A stretch of DNA of 7,347 bases from an uncultured Porphyromonadaceae bacterium (GTDB taxonomy: Bacteria; Bacteroidota; Bacteroidia; Bacteroidales; Muribaculaceae). The position numbers were made by a program, and so were the translations under genes. Shown here piece after piece: positions 1 through 5,948 of this stretch. How positions within the stretch are numbered: position 1 is the first letter of the stretch; every line of letters begins with the position of its first letter. Below the pieces are notes generated by a model. The model worked only from the letters and a program-made list of their open reading frames with translations, did not search any database and had not been told where the DNA came from. The DNA lies in contig CALEUL010000020.1 of NCBI GenBank assembly GCA_937921035.1, forward strand, positions 1 through 7,347, written 5' to 3'.

Positions 1-11
1 AACACGAAAGC

Positions 12-58
12 AGGAGATAAACACCTGCGATTAGTGTTTACCTCCTACTCGATTTTTT
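12..58 (+). terminator. Probable intrinsic terminator of an upstream gene
   Basis: Bases 12-24 pair with 34-46 as a 13-position stem with one A-C mismatch (17/41) around a 9-nt loop. Six bases later comes a run of six T (53-58). The 6-nt gap between stem and T-run is longer than in the best terminators, and no upstream coding sequence can be recognised in the first bases. The role as end of the preceding transcription unit is therefore inferred. There is no A-run on the left side, so it should act only on plus-strand transcripts. Confidence 0.55.
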
Positions 59-79
59 CAGGCAGAGAGGGGCAAGAAG

Positions 80-109
80 TTGGTGTGTTAGATTTTTTGT
101 GTATATTTG
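80..109 (+). promoter_or_regulatory. Bacteroidota-type promoter for the secreted-protein operon
   Basis: A -7 box TATATTTG (102-109) matches the Bacteroides consensus TAnnTTTG. A TTG at 80-82 lies 19 nt upstream, where the -33 element is expected. Transcription should start near base 116, about 35 nt before the ATG at 152. The promoter overlaps a TTG codon at 107 that is in frame with the gene, so an annotation starting at 107 would begin inside the promoter. Confidence 0.75.
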
Positions 110-151
110 CATTCATATATTTTCTTATATGAACCATCTAATCCAGTTTGT

Positions 152-616
152 ATGAAGTATCTTAAGTTTATGGCCCTCGTTTTTGTCATGGCAGCGTTTG
201 TTGTCAGGGCAGAGAGAGGCATTGTAGTAGTACTGGCCGACGGATCTCAACAGGAATACGCTTTCGACGAATTTCTGCGTGTGGATGTAGGAAAAACCTC
301 TGTAACCGTTCATGGCAACGGCGGCTCTGTGGAAATGCCGTATTCGTCAGTCGACCGTATCGCAATCGGCTCGGAGGTTTCGGCGGTTGCATCTGTTCTC
401 GAAAAGGGTTCTTTCGCCGTGTGGCCTACCCCTACAACCGGTATTGTGAATGTTGCAGGCGCAAGCGGCGAGGTTGCTGTGTATGGTATCTCGGGCGACC
501 GTATTGCTGTAGCCGAATGTGTTGATGGCGCAGCCAGAATGGACATTACATCCGCCCCTGCCGGTGTCTATATTGTGAGTGCGGGTAATAAATCAGTAAA
601 AATTATCAAGAAATAA
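152..616 (+). CDS. Small secreted protein with T9SS type A-like C-terminal domain
   Basis: Function unknown; predicted exported 154-aa protein. Residues 1-20 form a signal peptide (MKYLKF, hydrophobic core, VRA before the likely cut). Residues 23-74 resemble the short beta-rich segment often found after the signal peptide of Bacteroidota secreted proteins (an ADG turn, then PYSSVDRI). Residues about 86-154 resemble the T9SS type A sorting domain: a WPTPTTG motif where PNP is usual, then VYGISGDRI, a DITSAPAGVYIV segment and a Lys-rich SVKIIKK end. Such tails normally direct a larger cargo across the outer membrane, but here the tail is almost half of the protein. The start at ATG 152 was chosen because the signal peptide begins there and the in-frame TTG at 107 lies within the promoter -7 box. 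No Shine-Dalgarno is seen, as is normal in this phylum. The next gene starts 3 nt after the stop, so the two are almost certainly co-transcribed. Confidence 0.8.
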   Translation: MKYLKFMALVFVMAAFVVRAERGIVVVLADGSQQEYAFDEFLRVDVGKTSVTVHGNGGSVEMPYSSVDRIAIGSEVSAVASVLEKGSFAVWPTPTTGIVNVAGASGEVAVYGISGDRIAVAECVDGAARMDITSAPAGVYIVSAGNKSVKIIKK

Positions 617-619
617 AGT

Positions 620-1954
620 ATGCTAAAGAAATTAATGGCTGCCGCATTCGCGTTGGCAGTTGCTGCAACAGCCTCAGCCGAGTATGATACAATGTATGTT
701 ATCAAGGATTCCCGGGTAGTGGGTAAATTTGCTACGGAGAATGTCGATTATATCTCGTTCACCAAGCCCGAAGGTGTTGAGGAGGGCAATATCTGGCTCA
801 CTGTCAACGATAAGGGTAAAAATACGGTTACTTATACCGTCAATACCATAAATCCTACCGTAGCTTATGCGCATAATGTACTCTCGTACTACGACGTGAA
901 TTATAACGCCTTATCCTACGAAGGCGATATGTTCGACAATCTGCCCGACGAAGCAAAAATCTATATTCTGAAACTGACGTTGCAGACTTCGGCTTATGTT
1001 GCCGCCGGTTCAAATACATTTACTCAGCGCGACCACGAGTATGACGGCACACCAAGCGCCCTTCCTTATTTCAGTGTTGTTCCCGGCACGCGTCATTTCC
1101 TGTGTGCATGGGAGCTTGACGCCTCCACACAGAGCCCTAAGGATAATTTTGTGTACACAGAATTCACCACCGATCAGCCCGGCGAGAGCGACTGCGACGT
1201 GAATTTCACCTTCAAGCGCATGAACAAGCATGGCATTGCCTTCGATGTTACAGGAAGCAATGTGTACTATATGCGCACCACATGGGGGCTGCGCGACGTG
1301 ATGGATGCCTATGTGGAAGCATACGGCAAGGATTTCCTGATGGGTACTTTCGGCGAAGTGTACGACCTTGAATTCCTTCAGGGCACCGGTGATTTTGCCG
1401 AAGACATCGAGAATGCCACATGGCCTACCGACGGCTCGGGTGATTATGTGCTGTTTGTACGCGCCTACGATACCGAAGGCAACATGACTGAGAAACGTTT
1501 CGATTTTAAGGTGGAAGAAACTGCCGAGCAGGGTCCGGATATCCGTATTTTCAGCAAGGATAAAGGCGACGGCTTTGTGAACATCAACTTTGAGATTGCT
1601 CCGAGCAATGTTGAGGAGGCATACGTGCGTCTCTGCCAGGAAGATTTTGTGCTCGACCGCCTCAATATGGGTTACGAACTCCACGAGATAGCCTGCGGCG
1701 GCGATGCAACCGACATCACTTCCGCAATCAACAGCACCGGCGAATACACCTTCAAGGCCAGCGGTCTTGAGAGCGAATGGAAGGCTCTGCTGATTTATGC
1801 TAAGGACGAAAAAGGCCACAGAACCACGCTTCGTGTAAACTTCTTCCCCGATACCCAGACGGAGTGGGCTATCTACAAGCCCGTGTACAAGGCGTCCAAA
1901 CGCCCGGCACCGCGCCGCGTGCTTGCAAAGGGCGCGCCCGTGATCGGGCGATAA
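620..1954 (+). CDS. Secreted protein of unknown function, possible tandem Ig/Fn3-like domains
   Basis: I do not recognise a named family. The 444-aa product has a signal peptide (residues 1-20, ending ATASA before EYD), so it should be exported; there is no lipobox cysteine. Residues 25-48 (MYVIKD, then ENVDYISF) match the short segment seen after the signal peptide of many Bacteroidales secreted proteins. The rest is rich in beta-strand pattern and aromatic residues and looks like three loosely similar units: about 57-184, 192-299 and 306-410. Each ends in a strand pair resembling an Ig/Fn3 edge (HFLCAWELDAS; YVLFVRAYDTEGN; ALLIYAKDEKGH). The repeat reading is an inference from pattern. The C-terminus (from about 421) is basic, with several Arg, Lys and Pro, and does not look like a T9SS tail, unlike the preceding protein. 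It sits 3 nt downstream of that gene and is the last gene before the hairpins at 1981-2096. A structural or binding role at the cell surface is possible but unproven. Confidence 0.75.
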   Translation: MLKKLMAAAFALAVAATASAEYDTMYVIKDSRVVGKFATENVDYISFTKPEGVEEGNIWLTVNDKGKNTVTYTVNTINPTVAYAHNVLSYYDVNYNALSYEGDMFDNLPDEAKIYILKLTLQTSAYVAAGSNTFTQRDHEYDGTPSALPYFSVVPGTRHFLCAWELDASTQSPKDNFVYTEFTTDQPGESDCDVNFTFKRMNKHGIAFDVTGSNVYYMRTTWGLRDVMDAYVEAYGKDFLMGTFGEVYDLEFLQGTGDFAEDIENATWPTDGSGDYVLFVRAYDTEGNMTEKRFDFKVEETAEQGPDIRIFSKDKGDGFVNINFEIAPSNVEEAYVRLCQEDFVLDRLNMGYELHEIACGGDATDITSAINSTGEYTFKASGLESEWKALLIYAKDEKGHRTTLRVNFFPDTQTEWAIYKPVYKASKRPAPRRVLAKGAPVIGR

Positions 1955-1973
1955 CACGTTGCTGCGGAAAAGT

Positions 1974-2016
1974 ATAAAAACCACCGCAGCGACGCTTCAC
2001 AGAGTCGCTGCGGTGG
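1974..2016 (-). terminator. 13-bp perfect hairpin with U-tract on the minus strand
   Basis: Bases 1981-1993 pair perfectly with 2004-2016 around a 10-nt loop. On the plus strand the stem is followed by TATAAACC, with no T-run. On the minus strand it is followed by five T (complement of A 1976-1980), the layout of an intrinsic terminator for leftward transcription. No minus-strand gene is seen to its right, so it may block antisense transcription into the secreted-protein operon. On the plus strand it may act as a 3' protective hairpin ahead of the next terminator. Confidence 0.6.
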
Positions 2017-2052
2017 TATAAACCAATCATTATCACATTTCTTTGATATTAT

Positions 2053-2096
2053 AACGCCGGTGTTCGCCGTTTGGTTCGGACAACCGGTGTTTTTTT
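2053..2096 (+). terminator. Intrinsic terminator of the secreted-protein operon
   Basis: Bases 2053-2066 pair with 2077-2091 (14 pairs including two G-T wobbles, one bulged A at 2082) around a 10-nt loop. The stem runs directly into a 7-T tract (2090-2096). The GC-rich middle followed by T is the classic rho-independent form. It lies about 100 nt after the stop of the 444-aa gene, with the minus-facing hairpin in between. Confidence 0.8.
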
Positions 2097-2112
2097 CGAA
2101 AAAAATTTTTTT
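2090..2112. repeat. T7-CG-A7-T7 tract, two overlapping palindromes
   Basis: TTTTTTTCGAAAAAAA (2090-2105) is a perfect 16-bp palindrome. Its seven A (2099-2105) run directly into seven T (2106-2112), forming a second perfect palindrome A7T7. The first T7 is also the terminator tail. Such A-tracts make DNA stiff and curved. The tract sits about 36 bp upstream of the -7 box of the next gene, where an upstream promoter element or nucleoid protein could act; that role is inferred. Confidence 0.6.
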
Positions 2113-2147
2113 CCTGAACTTATTAAGGCTCGAATGCTTTTTATAAT

Positions 2148-2155
2148 TATCTTTG
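2148..2155 (+). promoter_or_regulatory. Promoter -7 box for the SIMPL-helicase unit
   Basis: TATCTTTG matches the Bacteroides TAnnTTTG consensus. No good TTG is found at the -33 position; only a weak TTAAGG lies near 2123-2128. Transcription would start near 2162, leaving a leader of about 19 nt before the ATG at 2181. Confidence 0.6.
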
Positions 2156-2180
2156 TAATTGAATCTGAAACTGCAATAAT

Positions 2181-2891
2181 ATGAATTCGAAATCTGCCCT
2201 GATAATCAGTGCGGCTATTCTTGCCGCCGGCATCGTGCTTTTAGGTTCCTGCCTTAAGAGCGGAATCGACAATTTTTCTGACCGCGACCGAGTGGTAACC
2301 GTGCGTGGCCTGTGTGAGAAAGAAGTACCAGCCAACAAGGTTACATGGCCTATTGTTACCAAAGAGGTCGGCAACGATCTTCCCACAATATACAAGAGCA
2401 TAGAGGCAGGAAATGCCGCAATTATGTCGTTTCTCAAGAACAACGGCATAACCGAGGAAGAAATATCCGTGAGCGCTCCGCAGGTATATGACAATGCCGC
2501 CGAACGTTACGCAAGCCAGGACATAAAGTACCGCTACAATGTTACCAACGTCGTTGTCGTAACATCTTCCAAAGTAGAGCAGGTGCGCGCCTTAATCAAG
2601 AAGCAGACAGAACTGCTGCGTCAGGGCATCGCCATCGTTGCCGGCGACTATAACTACCAGACAACCTACGAATACACCGACCTCAACAGCATCAAGCCCG
2701 AGATGATTGCTACGGCAACAGCCAACGCTCGCGAGGCCGCCGACAAATTCGCCGAGGATTCAAAGAGCGAGTTAGGCAAGATAAAGACTGCCTCACAGGG
2801 GCAGTTCTCCATCAACGACCGCGACCAGTACACGCCTTTCGTCAAAACCGTGCGTGTGGTAACTTCGATAACCTATTATCTGGAGGACTGA
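2181..2891 (+). CDS. SIMPL domain-containing protein (DUF541, YggE-like), envelope-anchored
   Basis: 236-aa protein of the SIMPL/DUF541 family (COG2859), whose members are envelope proteins without a firmly known biochemical activity. Residues 6-23 are a hydrophobic N-terminal segment that could be an uncleaved membrane anchor. It ends LGSC (Cys24), a weak lipobox, so a lipoprotein is the alternative. The SIMPL domain spans about 37-235: it opens with RVVTVRGLCEKEVPANKVTWPI, continues with alternating beta strands and helices (an ITEEEISVSAPQVYD segment at 90-104 and an AREAADKFAEDSKSELGKI helix at 183-201), and closes with VRVVTSITYYLE. The length is usual for the family. The ATG at 2181 lies just after the promoter with an A-rich leader. 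Its TGA stop is in the same frame as the helicase that follows, so the two ORFs are separated by this one codon and are surely on one transcript. No functional link between them is apparent. Confidence 0.87.
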   Translation: MNSKSALIISAAILAAGIVLLGSCLKSGIDNFSDRDRVVTVRGLCEKEVPANKVTWPIVTKEVGNDLPTIYKSIEAGNAAIMSFLKNNGITEEEISVSAPQVYDNAAERYASQDIKYRYNVTNVVVVTSSKVEQVRALIKKQTELLRQGIAIVAGDYNYQTTYEYTDLNSIKPEMIATATANAREAADKFAEDSKSELGKIKTASQGQFSINDRDQYTPFVKTVRVVTSITYYLED

Positions 2892-2897
2892 TCTCTG
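2882..2897 (+). promoter_or_regulatory. Possible Shine-Dalgarno GGAGG and CTG start of the helicase
   Basis: GGAGG at 2882-2886 lies inside the last codons of the SIMPL gene and is 8 nt from an in-frame CTG at 2895-2897. Shine-Dalgarno sequences are uncommon at starts elsewhere in this window. If CTG is used, ten residues (LEPAAFAAEV) are added before the TTG-encoded position. The motif could equally be a chance result of the Leu-Glu-Asp codons. Confidence 0.4.
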
Positions 2898-2924
2898 GAA
2901 CCAGCAGCCTTTGCCGCCGAGGTA

Positions 2925-4352
2925 TTGGCAGACCTACCGTACAGCGCCAACGACCAGCAGATTGCGGTTGTCGGCGCTTTGTCGCGTTTCTGCCTGTCGC
3001 CGTCGACGAATGAATGTGTGTTCATTCTCAACGGATATGCCGGCACCGGCAAGACGTCGCTCACCGGCGCGTTGGTGCGTACGCTCGAGCGACACAAGCG
3101 CCATGTTGTTCTGATGGCGCCCACAGGCCGCGCCGCAAAAGTTTTCTGCGCCAATTCGGGAGGCCACACCGCATTTACCATCCACCGCAAGATATACCGC
3201 CACACTCCCGATGCCGAGACCGGCGGCTACGGCGAGCCGGCCCCGGCCGACAACAAGCTGCGTAATGCTGTCTTTATCGTAGACGAAGCTTCGATGATAG
3301 GAACTGCCTACGAGCATGGCTGCAATCTGCTCGACGACCTTGTAACCTACGTGTTCGCCGGAGAAAACTGTCGGCTGATAATGATGGGCGACACCGCTCA
3401 GCTGCCACCCGTGGGTGCGGAGCGCTCGCCGGCAATGAATCCGGCTGTGTTAAGGGCGATGGGGCTGAAGGTTACCGTGGCCACGCTTACCGAAACGGCG
3501 CGTCAGGCCGCCGATTCCGGAATCCTGCTCAATGCCACGCGTCTGCGAAAGGTGATGTCGGCCATTAGCCGAGGGCTGACCGGAGACACAATGCCCGTGC
3601 CGAGGCTGCGAACGCTGGGGCTCGACGATGTTGTGCTTGTCGAGGGGCCCGATTTGCCCGACGTGCTGATGTCGGCCTACGACAACGCTCCAAACGGTGC
3701 GGCCGACACAATCCTGATAACGCGCAGCAACAGGCGAGCCACAGAGTACAACGCCGCCATACGCTCGCGCGTGCTGTACCGCGAGGAGGAAATATGTGCC
3801 GGCGACATGCTGATTGTTTCCAAAAACTATTATCTCCCGAAGAAAATCAATGGTATAGATTTTATCGCCAACGGCGATATCGTGGCCGTAGAGAAGGTGT
3901 ACGGCACAGAAGTATATATGGGCCACCGTTTCGCCGATGTGCGTCTGGCTGTACCCGCACCCGACAATCCGGAAGAGAGTGTGTCGCTCGACATGAAGAT
4001 ACTGCTCGATTCGCTTGCTGATCCCGCCGCTCAGATGCCGGCGCAGGAGCGCAGCAAATTCTACTATATGCTGCTGAGCGACGACGGGCCTTACGCATCG
4101 TTGCCCGCAAAGGCCCGTATGTGGGCTGTGCGCAACAACGAGTATTGGACGGCGCTGAATGTGAAGTATGCCTACGCCGTAACTTGCCATAAAGCCCAGG
4201 GCGGCCAGTGGCGGAACGTATTTGTAGATCTTGCCTATATTCCGGACGATGCTCTGGGCCTTGGCCTCTATCGCTGGCTCTATACCGCTCTTACACGTGC
4301 GAAAAACACACTCTATCTAATTGCGCCACCACCCGGACTGTTGGCTGATTAA
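2925..4352 (+). CDS. RecD-like superfamily 1 DNA helicase / AAA ATPase
   Basis: ATP-dependent DNA helicase of the RecD/UvrD-like SF1 group (COG0507 type), a cytoplasmic DNA repair or recombination enzyme; the exact pathway is not known for this short Bacteroidota form. Counted from the TTG at 2925 (475 aa), the motifs are: Q-motif-like NDQQ 9-12, Walker A GYAGTGKTS 37-45, motif Ia APTGRAAK 65-72, Walker B VDEAS 119-123, motif III GDTAQLPPVG 155-164, motif V TCHKAQGGQW 420-429 and motif VI YTALTRAK 453-460. All key residues are present, so it should be active. The long RecD N-terminal region is missing, as is usual for this stand-alone type. The start is uncertain. There is no ATG or GTG in frame between the preceding TGA and the conserved region. 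The helix before the conserved PY..NDQQ begins upstream of TTG 2925, and a CTG at 2895 has GGAGG 8 nt before it, so the true start may be 2895 (485 aa). Confidence 0.85.
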   Translation: MADLPYSANDQQIAVVGALSRFCLSPSTNECVFILNGYAGTGKTSLTGALVRTLERHKRHVVLMAPTGRAAKVFCANSGGHTAFTIHRKIYRHTPDAETGGYGEPAPADNKLRNAVFIVDEASMIGTAYEHGCNLLDDLVTYVFAGENCRLIMMGDTAQLPPVGAERSPAMNPAVLRAMGLKVTVATLTETARQAADSGILLNATRLRKVMSAISRGLTGDTMPVPRLRTLGLDDVVLVEGPDLPDVLMSAYDNAPNGAADTILITRSNRRATEYNAAIRSRVLYREEEICAGDMLIVSKNYYLPKKINGIDFIANGDIVAVEKVYGTEVYMGHRFADVRLAVPAPDNPEESVSLDMKILLDSLADPAAQMPAQERSKFYYMLLSDDGPYASLPAKARMWAVRNNEYWTALNVKYAYAVTCHKAQGGQWRNVFVDLAYIPDDALGLGLYRWLYTALTRAKNTLYLIAPPPGLLAD

Positions 4353-4411
4353 GCAAAGTTTTTAGTATAGAAAAATTTCATTTAAAAATAATTTATTTTA
4401 TCGGCGTTTTA

Positions 4412-4444
4412 TTTGGAATTTAGGGAAAATAATGTGTACTTTTG
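4412..4444 (+). promoter_or_regulatory. Promoter of the sugar porter-epimerase operon
   Basis: The -7 box TACTTTTG (4437-4444) fits TAnnTTTG, and TTTG at 4412-4415 lies 21 nt upstream as a -33 element. The surrounding 112-nt gap (4353-4464) is strongly AT-rich and shows no clear terminator for the helicase gene. Transcription should begin near 4451, giving a very short A-rich leader of about 14 nt before the ATG at 4465. That leaves little room for a riboswitch or other leader control. Confidence 0.7.
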
Positions 4445-4464
4445 TGGTGAAAAAAAATTAAACC

Positions 4465-5916
4465 ATGAATAACCACATTAACTTTGCCTACCTGCTGTTC
4501 ATATCTTTTGTGGCGGCGCTCGGAGGTTTTCTTTATGGCTACGACACAGCCGTTATATCCGGTACTGTGTCGCAGGTAACCGATTTGTTTAAATTGGATA
4601 CCCTCAGTGCCGGCTGGTATGTGGGCTGCGCCCTTGTCGGTTCCATTGCCGGCGTGGCCGTGGCCGGTGTGCTTGGCGATTTGCTCGGCCGCAAGCGCGC
4701 CATGATGCTGTCGGCGTTGCTCTTCACGTCTTCGGCAATAGGATGCGCCCTATGTACCGACTTCACTTCGCTTGTGGTTTGGCGAATAGACGGAGGTGTC
4801 GGCATCGGCATAGCTTCTATAATATGTCCCCTCTATATCTCCGAAGTTGCTGCCGCCGAATACCGCGGCCGTCTGGTCTCGCTGTATCAGCTCGCCATCA
4901 CAGTTGGCTTCGTGGGGGCCTACCTTATAAACTATGTAATCCTTAACTATGCCGACAGTCATGTTGCCGACGGTTCGGTTTGGACCAACATATTCGTGGA
5001 ACAGTCGTGGCGCGGCATGCTTGGTGCCGAAACCATTCCGGCGCTCATGTTCTGTCTCGTGTTGTTTATGATTCCCGAAAGTCCGCGGTGGCTCATGGCT
5101 CACAACGGCCGCGAGAAGGCTACTGCTATCGTGGGTCGTATCTATACCTCGGCACAGGCTGTAAGTCAGGAAATATCAAGCGTATCGGCATCCTTGCAGA
5201 GCCAGACTAAAGCCGGAAGCACCGAATTCAGCATCCTTATGCGTCCGCGCATGTTCAAAGGTCTGCTGATAGGCGTGGCTATAGCCATTCTGGGCCAGTT
5301 CATGGGCGTCAACGCCGTGCTGTATTATGGTCCCACAATCTTCCAGGACGCCGGTCTCTCGGGCAGCAACGCTCTGTTCTATCAGGTTATTATCGGTGTT
5401 GTAAACACCGTAACCACCGTGGCAGCGCTGCTTATTATCGACAAGGTAGGCCGAAAGCAGCTGGTATACTGGGGCGTGAGCGGCATGATTCTTTCGCTGC
5501 TTCTTATCGCCGGATATTTCACCTACGGGGAGCGCCTCGGCATAGCCCCCGTATGGCTCCTTATATCGTTCATGCTGTACATAATGTGCTGTGCCGGCTC
5601 TATATGCGCCGTGGTATGGGTGATTTTGAGCGAGATGTATCCAACCAAAGTGCGTGCCGTGGCAATGTCTATCGCCGGATTCTCGCTGTGGATAGGCACC
5701 TACCTCGTAGGCCAGCTCACGCCGTGGATGCTCGAGAACCTGACGCCTCCCGGAACATTCCTCGTTTTCGCCGGAATGTGCGTGCCATATATGATAATAA
5801 TGTACCGCGGTGTGCCCGAGACTACGGGCAAAACTTTGGAGGAAATAGAAAAATACTGGCTTAACGATCCACGCGAGGCTGCACAGGATGCTACCGTCGC
5901 AGGCGATACGCTATAA
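4465..5916 (+). CDS. MFS sugar porter (XylE/GLUT-type sugar:H+ symporter)
   Basis: 483-aa, 12-helix inner membrane transporter of the MFS sugar porter family, probably importing a monosaccharide with protons. Signature motifs: GYDTAVISG at 25-33 (Asp27 matches the proton-linked Asp27 of E. coli XylE), GDLLGRKR 71-78, RGRLVSLYQ 134-142, PESPRWL 204-210, QFMGVNAVLYY 278-288, DKVGRK 326-331 and VPETTGKTLEE 450-460. Compared with XylE as I recall it, the sugar-site residues Gln168, Gln289, Asn294, Trp392 and Trp416 are kept (Gln142, Gln278, Asn283, Trp385, Trp409). Gln288 is Gly277, Gln415 is Leu408, and the helix-10 Gly-Pro is Cys381-Ala382. TM4 carries an unusual Asp109 next to the conserved Arg107. 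The substrate is therefore probably not xylose. The epimerase gene follows after 32 nt with no terminator between, so uptake and epimerisation are likely coupled. Confidence 0.88.
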   Translation: MNNHINFAYLLFISFVAALGGFLYGYDTAVISGTVSQVTDLFKLDTLSAGWYVGCALVGSIAGVAVAGVLGDLLGRKRAMMLSALLFTSSAIGCALCTDFTSLVVWRIDGGVGIGIASIICPLYISEVAAAEYRGRLVSLYQLAITVGFVGAYLINYVILNYADSHVADGSVWTNIFVEQSWRGMLGAETIPALMFCLVLFMIPESPRWLMAHNGREKATAIVGRIYTSAQAVSQEISSVSASLQSQTKAGSTEFSILMRPRMFKGLLIGVAIAILGQFMGVNAVLYYGPTIFQDAGLSGSNALFYQVIIGVVNTVTTVAALLIIDKVGRKQLVYWGVSGMILSLLLIAGYFTYGERLGIAPVWLLISFMLYIMCCAGSICAVVWVILSEMYPTKVRAVAMSIAGFSLWIGTYLVGQLTPWMLENLTPPGTFLVFAGMCVPYMIIMYRGVPETTGKTLEEIEKYWLNDPREAAQDATVAGDTL

Positions 5917-5948
5917 ATACCAATAAGATTAAAAGCAATATATTAGCT

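Noticed and set aside
1..60. A tRNA or riboswitch at the left edge
   Set aside because: Only one hairpin followed by T is visible; there is no cloverleaf or recognisable riboswitch core, so a terminator is the simpler reading.
107..151. Extension of the small secreted protein to a TTG start at 107
   Set aside because: The TTG is part of the -7 promoter box and lies upstream of the expected transcription start. The signal peptide begins at ATG 152.
1010..1984. A 324-codon open frame on the minus strand, opposite the 444-aa secreted protein
   Set aside because: It is fully antisense to a gene with a clear signal peptide, begins inside the hairpin region, shows no recognisable domain, and has no promoter or leader of its own. 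It is best explained by codon choice in the plus-strand gene.
3450..4190. A 246-codon minus-strand open frame within the helicase
   Set aside because: The plus strand carries all the helicase motifs; the antisense product is rich in His, Val and Gly with no family-like pattern.
2181..4352. A single SIMPL-helicase fusion protein made by TGA readthrough
   Set aside because: Both parts are complete stand-alone families with different cell locations, and nothing supports recoding of this TGA (no selenocysteine context or strong readthrough signal was recognised). Kept only as a possibility in the start-codon finding.
4353..4464. A terminator for the helicase gene in the AT-rich gap
   Set aside because: Only weak A/T-only pairings occur and no GC-containing stem is followed by T. 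Some readthrough into the porter operon is possible.
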